Shown: positions 32,939-42,326, counted from the stretch's first letter. The stretch is DNA of 64,000 nucleotides from Acetomicrobium thermoterrenum DSM 13490 (GCF_900107215.1 NZ_FNPD01000007.1:62001-126000); one strand, 5' to 3'. Program-made: numbers and translations. Notes: generated by a model from the sequence alone, not told the origin.

Positions 32939-35137
32939 TCATTGCTTCCAACTTCTCCAATAGGAAGGAACCATAACGCCTTCCGGGTATAGCGATTCCC
33001 AGTTAGTCACTTCAAGGGGCACATCAAAAATCAATAAACCTTTATGGATACTGGCCGATTCTTCTTCGACTTTTAGGTCATCTGGGATAAAGACCTCTAG
33101 TTGTGGAAATTTTATAACGCCTGCATAAACGTAATCTTCCGACATGACCATTCCCGTCATCCTTACACCTTCCAGCTCTATAAATTTTTTATTACCCGTC
33201 CATGCGCCTTTACCCGTTACGGCATTTAAAATGTAAATGCGACTTTTACCAAGATCGCATGGCCTTTCTGGTTTTAAGTAAGTGGAAAAGAAGATATGAC
33301 CTTTATAATACGTAGTGGAAGTCGCGGGATATTCATTCGCATCAAGCCTTATGTACCATCCTCTACTATCTGCGTTCGCAGTTTCAGAAGATAATTCCGT
33401 GAGGTCATCAATGCTACTTGAGCCTTTAGAGATATTTGCAGCTATCATATAATTTGTGGTGGCCTCGTCTCCTATCAAATCTTCATCATCTCCTGTGAGG
33501 GCAAAAAGCCACTTATCACGATTAATATACGCAACATCTAACGTATAAAAGGATCCAGATGAGCTTTTTATATCAAAGACATTTTTAATGGTCCATTGCC
33601 CAGGTGTCTTGGCCCTTAGATCGCCTTCGTATATGACTCCGTTATTTCCTCCAACATAAAAATATTTAGCCAAACGCGTATAGGCCTTGCAAAGCATCGC
33701 TACAGGAGTTGCAATTTCTTGTGCAGAAGGAATGCTAAAGACCTTAAGCAGCCTGCCATTTTCGATGTTAATGACATAAACTCCAGCTAATAACGAGGAA
33801 TCGTCGCCACTTTTCATCATAGATCCGTTCCCCATGATTGCGACCCACGTATCCGTCTGTGATCCCTTTTGGGTCGATACATAACCTATAGCAGGTGTGC
33901 TTTTTGTAAAGCGCATATCTTTATAATTTAAGTCGCTGTTGTCTGTTATTTCATTGTGCATTTGGTCCATACGAGAAACGGCATTTCCATTCCTAACCCA
34001 ATAGGAAACATACCGGCCCTGATTTGGAAGCAAACTATCTCCGGCACGAGTGTATATGGCATTTTCAACTGCCCACATAAATTGCGGCTCGTTTGGGTCG
34101 GTTACGTCCAGGACATAAAGACCAGCTCCAGCATAACCAAGCAGGCCCAATATAATGGTGTGATATCTGCCATCACTAAACAACACGTCTTCCGCCACTA
34201 ACGGGCCATCTAGCAAGTAACGCGAATGAGATGTGTCACCCTCCTCCCACTTCGGTTCTTTACCAGATAGGTCCTGCTTCATTCCTACAATTCTCCCTTC
34301 GGCAAGCACGTTTGGAGGGATAAAAGCCCACTTCTCCTGCCCAGTACTGCAGTTAAATGCATGAAGCATTCCATCGTTAGCTTGAACATATATCAACTTT
34401 TCCCTCTTTGCATTTTTTTTCTTAAACTCGTTGTATTTTGTATCAATATACCCACCTTTTGGAGCGCAAACTTTCACTAAGCCACTGTGATATATATCAC
34501 CCAGCTTGTATCTTTCATTTTCGTTAGTTTCATGCCATTCATCACTGCCCAGTACCCATCTTATGAATTTGGGCACCTGTTCAAAAGGAAGATAATTAAC
34601 GTTGGGCTCAAGCATCTGAGCCAGAGTTGAAGAGTTATTGATACTACTATTAAAATTTATTCTCCAATTTCGATCCTTCCAATTGGCAGTAAAGACATCT
34701 CGGTCGCTATAAGGTTGACTATCAAGTTTCATGCCTGCATCCCACTCAGGAGACGCAGGCATGATCCCTGAAGACAATATATATTTATACAAATGACCTT
34801 TCCATTGCCCTTCCTTCGTCGGCTCAAAGCTGGCAGTATAAATAACAACATCTCCACCGGGATTGTCAGGCGAGATTACAAGAAGGGTTCCATTAAAAAA
34901 TGGTGTGCTATGATAACATTGATCAAAACTTTCTGGAAATGCTTTACTTATACTGCATAGAATAGGTGTTTGTATTTGCAACTTTTCCCCTTCTACAGGT
35001 TCCGTCTCTGCATAAAGTAAAGGGGACATAACAAATGTCAATCCACAAAAAAGAAAAAGGGCTACAATAGGAGTTGAATATTTCAAAGAAAACTTTTTAA
35101 ACATCTTCAGAGGAGACGCCTTCCTAGGAAGCTTCAT
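32939..35137 (-). CDS. pilY1: PilY1-like pilus tip/assembly protein
   Basis: 732 residues with a signal peptide (hydrophobic 24-46) and a PilY1-type beta propeller: YVQANDGMLHAFNCSTGQEKWAF near residue 255 is the family hallmark, and further WD/PQQ-like blades (AGLYVLDVTDPNEPQFMWAV; YFYVGGNNGVIYEGDL) follow. The N-terminal von Willebrand-type half of Pseudomonas PilY1 seems absent or reduced. The ATG at 35137 overlaps the upstream stop (ATGA), which decides the start. It ends the minor-pilin block. PilY1 proteins prime pilus assembly and may act as adhesins or Ca-dependent regulators. Confidence 0.82.
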   Translation of the reverse strand: MKLPRKASPLKMFKKFSLKYSTPIVALFLFCGLTFVMSPLLYAETEPVEGEKLQIQTPILCSISKAFPESFDQCYHSTPFFNGTLLVISPDNPGGDVVIYTASFEPTKEGQWKGHLYKYILSSGIMPASPEWDAGMKLDSQPYSDRDVFTANWKDRNWRINFNSSINNSSTLAQMLEPNVNYLPFEQVPKFIRWVLGSDEWHETNENERYKLGDIYHSGLVKVCAPKGGYIDTKYNEFKKKNAKREKLIYVQANDGMLHAFNCSTGQEKWAFIPPNVLAEGRIVGMKQDLSGKEPKWEEGDTSHSRYLLDGPLVAEDVLFSDGRYHTIILGLLGYAGAGLYVLDVTDPNEPQFMWAVENAIYTRAGDSLLPNQGRYVSYWVRNGNAVSRMDQMHNEITDNSDLNYKDMRFTKSTPAIGYVSTQKGSQTDTWVAIMGNGSMMKSGDDSSLLAGVYVINIENGRLLKVFSIPSAQEIATPVAMLCKAYTRLAKYFYVGGNNGVIYEGDLRAKTPGQWTIKNVFDIKSSSGSFYTLDVAYINRDKWLFALTGDDEDLIGDEATTNYMIAANISKGSSSIDDLTELSSETANADSRGWYIRLDANEYPATSTTYYKGHIFFSTYLKPERPCDLGKSRIYILNAVTGKGAWTGNKKFIELEGVRMTGMVMSEDYVYAGVIKFPQLEVFIPDDLKVEEESASIHKGLLIFDVPLEVTNWESLYPEGVMVPSYWRSWKQ

Positions 35138-35751
35138 AACCGCATAGCGACCGTTTGTTCCACAGTAATTGTTCTGTCCTTGTAGGTAGCAATGCAACGT
35201 ATTAGGTAAATTGCCATATAGCCTTCTTCCATTGCCCTTTCCACACCACTTCCGACTCTATTGGCTGAAGGGTAACTTGGTCCAGTTACTGCACTAATGT
35301 CATCAACTTGCGGGCGAATGCGGGGAGGAAAGCCTCTCTCGTAATTCAGGTCAGGATCAGGCTCGTAGACTAGATCGTAAACTACAATGTGCAATTTTAT
35401 TCCATCTTCCGTTATTTCTTCAAAAACGCCGCTGTCCGCCATTCCGATCTTGGCAAGAAGAGCCTCGTATACGTAGGCAGCACTGTTGGGTCTATCGTCG
35501 GAGGAAAGGAAGCCATCGCCATCTTTATCTTCCCAGTGAGGTATTTTGCCTGACTTGACGTTTTCGTAGATCCATGCCTTACCGATCTCGATGCCACTTA
35601 CGGCGGCGTTGTAAAGGCGGGTGCCTGTCACCATTTGTCTGGCGCTTGAGTAGTAATTTTCAGTCATGTAAAGAGCCGCCGTCACGAGAACACCTCCCAC
35701 CAGCAACACGACAAGGACGAGGGGCAGTGCTATGGCCCTTCTATTTACCAT
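35134..35751 (-). CDS. PilX-like minor pilin/assembly protein
   Basis: 205 residues with an N-terminal basic segment and hydrophobic helix (ALPLVLVVLLVGGVLVTAAL) lacking the usual Phe-Thr-Leu-Ile-Glu prepilin motif, as is common for PilX-N-type and GspK-like proteins. A later DKDGDGFLSSDD stretch near residue 75 looks like a calcium-binding loop. The ATG at 35751 overlaps the upstream TGA and is preferred to one at 35769. Its stop overlaps pilY1. Position between pilW-like and pilY1 genes supports the call. Confidence 0.7.
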   Translation of the reverse strand: MVNRRAIALPLVLVVLLVGGVLVTAALYMTENYYSSARQMVTGTRLYNAAVSGIEIGKAWIYENVKSGKIPHWEDKDGDGFLSSDDRPNSAAYVYEALLAKIGMADSGVFEEITEDGIKLHIVVYDLVYEPDPDLNYERGFPPRIRPQVDDISAVTGPSYPSANRVGSGVERAMEEGYMAIYLIRCIATYKDRTITVEQTVAMRL

Positions 35752-36710
35752 CAGTTTCTCACCCGCCACGAGGCCGTCATGGCAATGAGCCTGTAGTGTC
35801 TGTCTTCGTCGGTAACGATCTCATCAAGCGGCCAACCGGAGACGTCACCCAGAGTGATTTTTTCGAAAAACCTGCGGTTTCCTCTGAGGAGTAGATGAAC
35901 AGTCAAAAGGCTGTTTTGCTCATCGAAGGAAAAAAGTGCTTGAGATACGCCTTCGACTATTGGCTGGGCAGGGCTTCGTGTGACGTCTCTGACGTAAAAG
36001 GAAGGAGAAGAACCGCCCGGGTTATTAACGTAGGCGGACATGGCCCTTACGTACTGAAGCTCGGAAAATTGGGGTATGAGATCTATTTTAGAGGCGACTA
36101 CGGTGAGCCTTTTTCGATCGGCACTTATATTTTTTACGATAAATGGCGTCTGGCATCCCGAAAAGGATACCCAATAGTCGGTCATTACCGACAAAGAAAA
36201 GTTCGCTGGCTTCAACTGGTCACCGGGGCACGGAGACGATAGATCAAGCACGACTTCCTGGCCTGCTTCTGCGTCCCCTTCGGCCAATACACCTACACCT
36301 GAGCCCAAGCTGTAGACGATACCTATCTTTTTGTAATAATCCGTTCCGGCAATCTTTACGCTATCTGGAAGAAAGATCGGCCTATCCCAGCCCCTTGTAT
36401 CACTACGTAACGCCGCAAGAAGGTCGACTCCTGGATTTGAACGAACTACAAAGACATCTTCAAAAACACCTGGATCATTTGGCATAGATAAACCTGCATG
36501 AAGAAAAGGAAGTTCAAGACGGGTTAATACCATCTCCCCCCGCTGACGGGCTATTGTGAGATCAGCCGACTGCTCAAAGTGCCTCGAAAAGGAAAAGAAT
36601 AGCCCCACGGCGGCGATGCCAACCACGGCAAGGATGATCATCGCAACGAGAAGTTCAATTAGCGTAAAAGCTTGAAGTCGTTTAACCCGAGGTATGGCAC
36701 GCACTGACAC
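35751..36710 (-). CDS. PilW-like prepilin
   Basis: 319 residues. A leader of about 13 residues precedes the prepilin motif AFTLIELLVAMIILAVVG, cleaved before Phe by the prepilin peptidase, with Glu at position +5. The long globular part fits PilW/GspJ-type minor pilins that form the tip complex. It overlaps the pilV-like gene by 29 bases and the pilX-like gene by one. Confidence 0.82.
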   Translation of the reverse strand: MSVRAIPRVKRLQAFTLIELLVAMIILAVVGIAAVGLFFSFSRHFEQSADLTIARQRGEMVLTRLELPFLHAGLSMPNDPGVFEDVFVVRSNPGVDLLAALRSDTRGWDRPIFLPDSVKIAGTDYYKKIGIVYSLGSGVGVLAEGDAEAGQEVVLDLSSPCPGDQLKPANFSLSVMTDYWVSFSGCQTPFIVKNISADRKRLTVVASKIDLIPQFSELQYVRAMSAYVNNPGGSSPSFYVRDVTRSPAQPIVEGVSQALFSFDEQNSLLTVHLLLRGNRRFFEKITLGDVSGWPLDEIVTDEDRHYRLIAMTASWRVRN

Positions 36711-37038
36711 TCACCTGCCTCGTAATTTCGAGCTTGCTCTTTCCGTCGTTCCAGGCGACGCTTACTCTTACTTCCTTTTGTTGGCCCACTGTTTCCCCGA
36801 CGGACCAATCTATTCTGTAACCGTCGATAGTTTGAGACCCGACCGATAGGTCATTGAACTCCTTCGACTCGAGCTCGTCGAGCTTTTGCACGGCAAGCAG
36901 CGCGGCCTGCTCCCTGGCGGCCGAGACCGCATAAAGCCTACTTGTAGCCGCAGGAAGGGCCGCCATGGGTATGAGCGCCACAGTAAGTAGCATCAGCGCC
37001 ACTAAAGCTTCTATCAGGAAGAAACCGCGCCGCTTCAC
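36682..37038 (-). CDS. PilV-like prepilin
   Basis: 118 residues with a very short leader and the prepilin helix RGFFLIEALVALMLLTVAL (Glu at +5 after cleavage between Gly and Phe). Size and position fit PilV/GspI-type minor pilins. It starts 15 bases after the stop of the preceding pilin and overlaps the PilW-like gene. Confidence 0.8.
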   Translation of the reverse strand: MKRRGFFLIEALVALMLLTVALIPMAALPAATSRLYAVSAAREQAALLAVQKLDELESKEFNDLSVGSQTIDGYRIDWSVGETVGQQKEVRVSVAWNDGKSKLEITRQVSVSACHTSG

Positions 37039-37053
37039 GTCACTTCACCTGGA

Positions 37054-37641
37054 CTATTGGACGATTACGTAGATTTTAGAATCAGTTTCTTTGAAATATC
37101 CGGGGTCATTCGCGCCTGACGCTATATCTAACTCGTTTGTGCCGTACAGTCCAGCAGATTTGGCTTGCTGTGCTAAATTTTTCTTCACGCCACTTCTGAC
37201 TTCACCATATTTTTCTTCTGATGCTGCTAAATCATAGCCCAGAAACCATGCGTCTTCCGTTTCATTTGCTTGCTCTGAATCAGTCCAGGATTTTACTATA
37301 CTTCCTTCTTCAAATTTAAAACGCATGGTGTTTTTATCCAGCGGTCTATCTAAATACTTATTTAAAGGGCCTGGGTCACCTTGAAGACTTGTCCAATCAG
37401 TGTTTGAATAACCCGTTGGATTTTCCGCCATCCACATCAAAGCTGCCGCCTTCATATTCCTCAGGTCGCTCATTATTCTCGTCGCTTCGGCTGCGTCCCT
37501 ACTTCCCCCTGCAGCAAGTGTCATCCCAGCCGTCAATATTCCAATAATTGCTATAACTATCAAGACTTCGATTAGTGTAAAACCTTTCCTAGATTTCTCT
37601 TTTTTCAACATTTTTATAAATACCTCGCTCAATTTTACCAT
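37054..37641 (-). CDS. type IV prepilin (major or pseudopilin GspH/FimT-like)
   Basis: 195 residues with a prepilin leader ending KGFTLIEVLIVIAIIGILTA, cleaved after Gly. The 160-residue globular part is acidic and has no obvious cysteine pair. A start at 37611 would give a shorter leader; neither start has a convincing ribosome binding site. It heads the minor-pilin block after its own AT-rich upstream region, so it could be the main pilin, but the leader length and neighbours also fit a FimU/GspH pseudopilin. Confidence 0.8.
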   Translation of the reverse strand: MVKLSEVFIKMLKKEKSRKGFTLIEVLIVIAIIGILTAGMTLAAGGSRDAAEATRIMSDLRNMKAAALMWMAENPTGYSNTDWTSLQGDPGPLNKYLDRPLDKNTMRFKFEEGSIVKSWTDSEQANETEDAWFLGYDLAASEEKYGEVRSGVKKNLAQQAKSAGLYGTNELDIASGANDPGYFKETDSKIYVIVQ

Positions 37642-37694
37642 CCTTTCTTGAAGATATAATATATTTAGTATCGTGTTCCCAAATAGTATAAAAC

Positions 37695-37727
37695 AAAAAA
37701 ATAATAATGCCAGATTAGCACTATTAT
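37695..37727 (-). terminator. AT-rich terminator after pilC
   Basis: On the minus strand ten bases (37727-37718) pair with 37710-37701 (one G-T pair) around a seven-base loop, followed by a run of T (37700-37695). It lies about 200 bases after the pilC stop and 55 before the pilin start, separating the motor genes from the pilin genes. The rest of 37642-37926 is AT-rich with no gene. Confidence 0.5.
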
Positions 37728-37926
37728 AATATATTTTATATTTATTAATTATAATCAGATATTATATCTTAAGCTATCAAATGATTAAGCAGTGTAATTA
37801 TACTTTTGATGTTCTATAAATGGACGAAATCGCTCATTAAGTTGTATATATTTCTGACGATAATACAATGTACAAATCTTGCTTAAATTTATATCTTATA
37901 TTATTAATATACTTAATATTATCATA

Positions 37927-39147
37927 TTATATCCCATTCAGTAAACCCTGAATCGAACCGATTATGGGCATAAAAACTGCAAATACGACCAGTGCAACCA
38001 CACCTCCGACGAAGACAATGAGCACGGGCTCGATTATGGAGGTGAGACGCTTTATCTTCTCGTCGAGCTCGAACTCAAACCAATCCGCAACCTTGTCTAC
38101 CATATCTTCTAGCCTGCCGGTCTGCTCCCCTATGGTTATCATATGAGCTGCCAGGGGAGGTACGACCTTTATTTTTTTGGCCGTCTCGCCCAGAGCAACT
38201 CCTCTTTTTGCCTTTTCTGCCAGCTGGGCGAAGGCGGCTTCCACAATGGCGTTTCCCGACACATCTGCTGTCATCTCAAGGGCAGAAAGTATGGGAACAC
38301 CCGCCTGGATAAGTCCGGCAAAAGTCCTAAACGTTCTTGCCAAAACAGATTTTTTCCATATGTCGCCAAAAAGCGGCAACCCGAGCTTTAAAGCGTCAAC
38401 CTTCCTCTTAGTCTCTTTCTTTCTTGAAAAAAGATATGTGGTTAAGGCCAAAAGCAGGACCGCCACAAGGGATAAATGCCAGCGACTGCTAAGCCACAGC
38501 GAAAAGCCCAAAACAAGCCTGGTTGGCAGCGGAAGCTCCACACTTAAATCGGTAAAGACGTCGGCAAGTCGGGGCATTATCAGCGTCACCAGCAAAAACA
38601 CTACGATTATGGCAAAGCCCATGACCACTGCCGGGTAGGTCGAGGCCGAAATGATCTTTTTCCGGAGCTCGTCCTGACGCTCCAGGAAGGTGGCAAGACG
38701 GTCCAGGCTCGATTCCAGCACTCCGCCTTCTTCTCCTGCCCTGGCGATGGCCACCATGAGCTTTGAAAATTCCTTCCTGGTAGCCATGGCGGCACTCAAA
38801 GAGGTGCCCCTGTCAACCATGGTCTTGACTTCCCTAATGGCCTCGGCGAAGCGCTTGTTTTCTGTCTGTTCGGCGAGCATATCAAGGGCCATGCCTAAGG
38901 TTATGCCGGCATCGAGCATCGTGGCCAGCTGCCTGAAGAAAACGGCCTTGTCCTTGAGCTTTACGGTCGACATCGTCTCAAGCCTGGCTTTTAACGTCTT
39001 GGCGACGGGTACCTCAATCTCTCCTATCTCTATGGGGTAGTATGCTCTCTCCCTGAGCCATTGAAGCACCTGCTCCTTCGAATAAGCCTCAAGTGTCCCC
39101 TGAACAATCTTACCCTCTTTACTTCTTGCTCTATACCTGTAAGCCAT
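37927..39147 (-). CDS. pilC: type IV pilus inner-membrane platform protein
   Basis: GspF/PilC family protein of about 406 residues with two homologous GspF domains (about 70-195 and 270-400) and three membrane segments. YRYRARSKEGKIVQGTLEA at the N-terminus and EEGGVLESSLDRLATFLE and GEQTGRLEDMVDKVADWFE are family landmarks. The ATG at 39147 is used; a GTG at 39153 is possible. It follows pilT by 12-18 bases. Confidence 0.92.
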   Translation of the reverse strand: MAYRYRARSKEGKIVQGTLEAYSKEQVLQWLRERAYYPIEIGEIEVPVAKTLKARLETMSTVKLKDKAVFFRQLATMLDAGITLGMALDMLAEQTENKRFAEAIREVKTMVDRGTSLSAAMATRKEFSKLMVAIARAGEEGGVLESSLDRLATFLERQDELRKKIISASTYPAVVMGFAIIVVFLLVTLIMPRLADVFTDLSVELPLPTRLVLGFSLWLSSRWHLSLVAVLLLALTTYLFSRKKETKRKVDALKLGLPLFGDIWKKSVLARTFRTFAGLIQAGVPILSALEMTADVSGNAIVEAAFAQLAEKAKRGVALGETAKKIKVVPPLAAHMITIGEQTGRLEDMVDKVADWFEFELDEKIKRLTSIIEPVLIVFVGGVVALVVFAVFMPIIGSIQGLLNGI

Positions 39148-39165
39148 TGTCACCCAACTCTTTTT

Positions 39166-40242
39166 TTAGGTATGAAGAACCCTGTTAAAGTCCTTGAGAT
39201 CGAAGGCGTAGGAAGCTGCCAGGTCGTAAGGCAATTTGCCTTCCTTCACTAACCGGGCCAAGTCCTGGTCCATGGTGTGCATGCCCTGATCAAGCCCAGT
39301 CTGTATGATGCTCTTCAAGCCGTGGATTTTCCTTTCCCTTATGCAGTTTCGCACTGCAGGAACAGCCCACATTAGCTCCGTAGCAACTATTCTGCCGCCT
39401 CCTGGCAGAGGGACGAGCTGCTGGGAACAGACTCCTATCAATATGTTGGCGAGCTGTAGCTTCACCTGCTCCTGCTGATGGGGCGGAAAGATGTCCAAGA
39501 TCCTGTCTATGCTCTGTGGGGCGTCGGGGGTATGAAGCGTCGTAAGGACGAGATGTCCCGTCTCCGCAGCCATTATTGCAGCCCTTGTGGTTTCTAAATC
39601 CCTCATTTCGCCGATCATTATCACGTCGGGGTCCTGGCGCAACACCCTCCTCAAGGCCTCAGCGAAACTTGAGGTATCCACCTCGACTTCCCTCTGATGA
39701 ATCAGTGACTTTGCCGAGGTAAATATATATTCTATTGGATCCTCAATGGTAACTATATGACAACTCCTGGTCAAGTTTATCTCCTGTATTATAGCTGCCA
39801 AAGTCGTGGATTTGCCATGCCCTGTGGGCCCTGTTACGAGAAAGAGACCGTGGCGTCTCTTTGTGACTTCCTGAATCTGAGGGGGAAGGAGAAGGTGTTT
39901 TATAAGGCGAATCCTCTGGGGTATCAACCTTAAGGCCAAAGCTAGGTTACCACGCTCGAAAGAGCAATTGCCCCTAAAGCGGACTATTTCCCCGTTGGCG
40001 AGGGAAAAGTTGAAGCTGAAGTCCAGCTCTCTTTCCTTGTAGAAACGCTCAAGCTGGGTTTCCGATATAAGGCGAGACAATATGCTCCTGACGTCAGTTG
40101 TCGTCAGAGGAGGATGGTCGATCGGGTACAACTGTTCGTCTATGCGAAAGGTTGGAGGAAAACCCACCGAAATATGAATGTCGCTGGCATTTCTCCTTGA
40201 AGCCTCAGTAAACAATTCCTGAATTCCGAAACGCAAGGACAT
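39166..40242 (-). CDS. pilT: twitching motility / pilus retraction ATPase
   Basis: Hexameric ATPase for pilus retraction, 358 residues. Walker A GPTGHGKST (138-146; His in place of the usual Ser), the Asp box IVTIEDPIEY, Walker B VIMIGEMRD and the His box TGHLVLTTLHT are all present. GAGGTG lies 5 bases before the ATG. It lies 16 bases after pilB. Presence of PilT supports a true, retractable type IV pilus rather than a type II secretion system. Confidence 0.92.
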   Translation of the reverse strand: MSLRFGIQELFTEASRRNASDIHISVGFPPTFRIDEQLYPIDHPPLTTTDVRSILSRLISETQLERFYKERELDFSFNFSLANGEIVRFRGNCSFERGNLALALRLIPQRIRLIKHLLLPPQIQEVTKRRHGLFLVTGPTGHGKSTTLAAIIQEINLTRSCHIVTIEDPIEYIFTSAKSLIHQREVEVDTSSFAEALRRVLRQDPDVIMIGEMRDLETTRAAIMAAETGHLVLTTLHTPDAPQSIDRILDIFPPHQQEQVKLQLANILIGVCSQQLVPLPGGGRIVATELMWAVPAVRNCIRERKIHGLKSIIQTGLDQGMHTMDQDLARLVKEGKLPYDLAASYAFDLKDFNRVLHT

Positions 40243-40258
40243 GACAACACCTCGATCC

Positions 40259-41950
40259 TCACAGTGTCACCGACAGCACTTCGTCGGCGCTCGTTATCCC
40301 GTCTTTCACTTTTTTGGCACCCGAGACTCGAAGGGTTCTCATGCCCTGACGAATGGCCATGGCCCGAAGATCGTCGGAGGTGGCTCCCGTCATCACGGCC
40401 CTCCTTATCTCCTCGGTCATGGGCATTATCTCGAAAATTGCCGTCCTTCCCCTGTATCCTGTGCCGCGGCATTCATCGCAGCCTCCGGGCTTATAAACGG
40501 TCGTAAAGCCATCCAGGCCCAGACTTTCGGCCACGTCCTGCGGCAGCTCATAAGACACCTTGCAGCTGGGGCACAGTTTTCTGACCAACCTCTGCGCCAT
40601 CACGGCGACCACGGAAGAGGACACCAGGAAGGGCGGAATTCCCATGTCTACCATCCTTATGATGGAGCTTGGGGCGTCGTTTGTATGAAGCGTCGACATC
40701 ACCAAGTGTCCCGTGAGGGCAGCCCTGACGGCCAGCTGGGCCGTTTCCGTATCGCGCATCTCACCCACCAGTATGATGTCGGGGTCCTGGCGCAGTATGG
40801 ACCTCAAGACCGTGTCGAAGGTAAGGCCTGCCTTTTCGTTTATCTGCACCTGGTTGACTCCCGCAATGGTGTACTCGACGGGGTCTTCCACCGTCGTGAT
40901 GTTCACGTCGTAGGAGTTAAGGGTCTGTAGTATCGAATAAAGGGTGGTCGATTTTCCGCTCCCCGTCGGCCCCGTGACCAATATGATGCCATAAGGTACT
41001 TTTATGATCTTATCCAGGACCACTCTCTCATCGGTATCCAGTCCGAGCTTTTCCAAGCCCACCATGGCTGTGGCCTGATCGAGCAAGCGCATGACCAGCT
41101 TTTCGCCGTAAATGGCAGGAAGGCTTGATACTCTTATATCGATGCGCCGACCCTCTGCGCGAAGGAGTATCCTGCCGTCCTGAGGGTGGCGCTTCTCTGC
41201 GATGTCCATGCCCGACATTATCTTTATTCGAGACGACACAGGGGGGTGAAGGTGTTTAGGAAAGGTGAGCATATCGAACAAGACGCCGTCTATTCTGTAC
41301 CTGACCCGCGTCTCACTCTCGAAGGGCTCCACGTGGACGTCGGAGGCGCCGCTTTCCACGGCCTGCCCCAATATGGTGTTAACGAGCTTGACGACGGGGG
41401 CATCGTCTATGGAGACGGCCTCTTCCCTCGACAGGTCAAACTCGGCGCCTTCTTCCTCTACCACCTCGATTAAAGCCCTGTCGATGCTTGATTTTACGCT
41501 GTAAAAGGACTCTATGGCGCGCTTGATGTCGGAAAGGGTTGCGATCATGATGTCAAGGTCCATGCCCGTTATCATCCTGATCTCATCGAGGGCCAGGATG
41601 TTGAAGGGATCGGAGATTGCTATGGTCAGCTTATTTGCGTTTTCATCGATCGAAAGGGGAACAACCTCAAGCCTCCCGGCCATGCTCTCGGGTATGGTGT
41701 CAATGGCCTCCTGCATGGGGCGAAACATGGAAAGGGAAACGAAGGGATACTTCGTCTGCTTTGAAATGGCCTGGGCTAGATCCTTTTCCGTGACCCAACC
41801 GTTTTTGACAAGGATCTCGCCGATGCGCAGGTTCGTAGCGGTCTGCTCCTTTAAGGCCATCTCCAACTGCTCGGGCAGGATGTAACCCTGCTCGAGCAGT
41901 ATCCGGCCCAAAAGAGGCTTCCTCTCGGCCTGCTTGTCCCTGTTATTCAT
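40259..41950 (-). CDS. pilB: type IV pilus extension ATPase
   Basis: 563 residues. The N-terminus has two tandem 24-residue MshEN-type motifs (about 13-36 and 42-65) separated by exactly five residues, the arrangement that binds cyclic di-GMP in MshE/PilB proteins. Walker A GPTGSGKST lies at 337-345, then VEDPVEY, ILVGEMRD and TGHLVMSTLHT, and a four-cysteine zinc motif (CPSC...CDEC) near 460-490. GGAGG lies 7 bases before the ATG. First gene of pilB-pilT-pilC. The 5' region holds a terminator and a broken small ORF. Confidence 0.94.
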   Translation of the reverse strand: MNNRDKQAERKPLLGRILLEQGYILPEQLEMALKEQTATNLRIGEILVKNGWVTEKDLAQAISKQTKYPFVSLSMFRPMQEAIDTIPESMAGRLEVVPLSIDENANKLTIAISDPFNILALDEIRMITGMDLDIMIATLSDIKRAIESFYSVKSSIDRALIEVVEEEGAEFDLSREEAVSIDDAPVVKLVNTILGQAVESGASDVHVEPFESETRVRYRIDGVLFDMLTFPKHLHPPVSSRIKIMSGMDIAEKRHPQDGRILLRAEGRRIDIRVSSLPAIYGEKLVMRLLDQATAMVGLEKLGLDTDERVVLDKIIKVPYGIILVTGPTGSGKSTTLYSILQTLNSYDVNITTVEDPVEYTIAGVNQVQINEKAGLTFDTVLRSILRQDPDIILVGEMRDTETAQLAVRAALTGHLVMSTLHTNDAPSSIIRMVDMGIPPFLVSSSVVAVMAQRLVRKLCPSCKVSYELPQDVAESLGLDGFTTVYKPGGCDECRGTGYRGRTAIFEIMPMTEEIRRAVMTGATSDDLRAMAIRQGMRTLRVSGAKKVKDGITSADEVLSVTL

Positions 41951-42132
41951 AAACCTGCCTCCAGACTATCAGAATATTAAACAGATTTTGTAATGTTGTT
42001 ATAGCATAGCATACAATAACTAATCGAACGTGAGCTGAAAAATTCCGGACAATGTTAAAATTTATTTTGTACGGCACTAACGACATGTTCTATTACTTTG
42101 ATGTAATTAGTTAACATATCTTAACTATCCAT

Positions 42133-42174
42133 AAAAAAGCCCATGAAGCCTGTAAATCACACAACTCCATGGGT
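42133..42174 (-). terminator. intrinsic terminator 180 bases upstream of pilB
   Basis: On the minus strand CCCATG (42173-42168) pairs with CATGGG (42145-42140), extended by a flanking G-T pair and two inner pairs after a mismatch, and is followed by C and six T down to 42133. It lies 13 bases after the end of the broken small ORF and points toward pilB, so it either ends transcripts from the yjbQ side or attenuates the pil operon. Confidence 0.65.
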
Positions 42175-42186
42175 CTGTCGCGCTAC

Positions 42187-42326
42187 TCACTCACCCTTCG
42201 CTCTTGCACCCGCCATCAGAAATCCAAAGGGATTATCGTACCCCCGAAACCATAGATATTTTTTATATCACGGACATCTTGTTTTAACAATAGGGCAAAC
42301 TTCAAAATAATAAAAATTTTCTGCAT
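42187..42326 (-). pseudogene. small ORF apparently broken by a G-run frameshift
   Basis: An ATG at 42326 starts a 36-codon frame (hydrophobic beginning MQKIFIILKFALLLKQD) ending at TGA 42216-42218. Within a run of five G about 26 codons in, moving to the frame reached by one added G gives a continuous 46-residue product that ends PFGFLMAGARAKGE at TGA 42187-42189. The joined protein reads far more naturally than either frame alone. Possible explanations are a sequencing error, a decayed small gene, or slippage/phase variation. I do not recognise the protein, and the ribosome binding site (GTGGAA) is weak. Confidence 0.4.

Noticed and set aside
42180-42300. Possible riboswitch (cyclic di-GMP class) before pilB
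   Set aside because: The region is GC-rich and ends in a terminator, but the conserved blocks of the cyclic di-GMP aptamers and other common riboswitches are not present.
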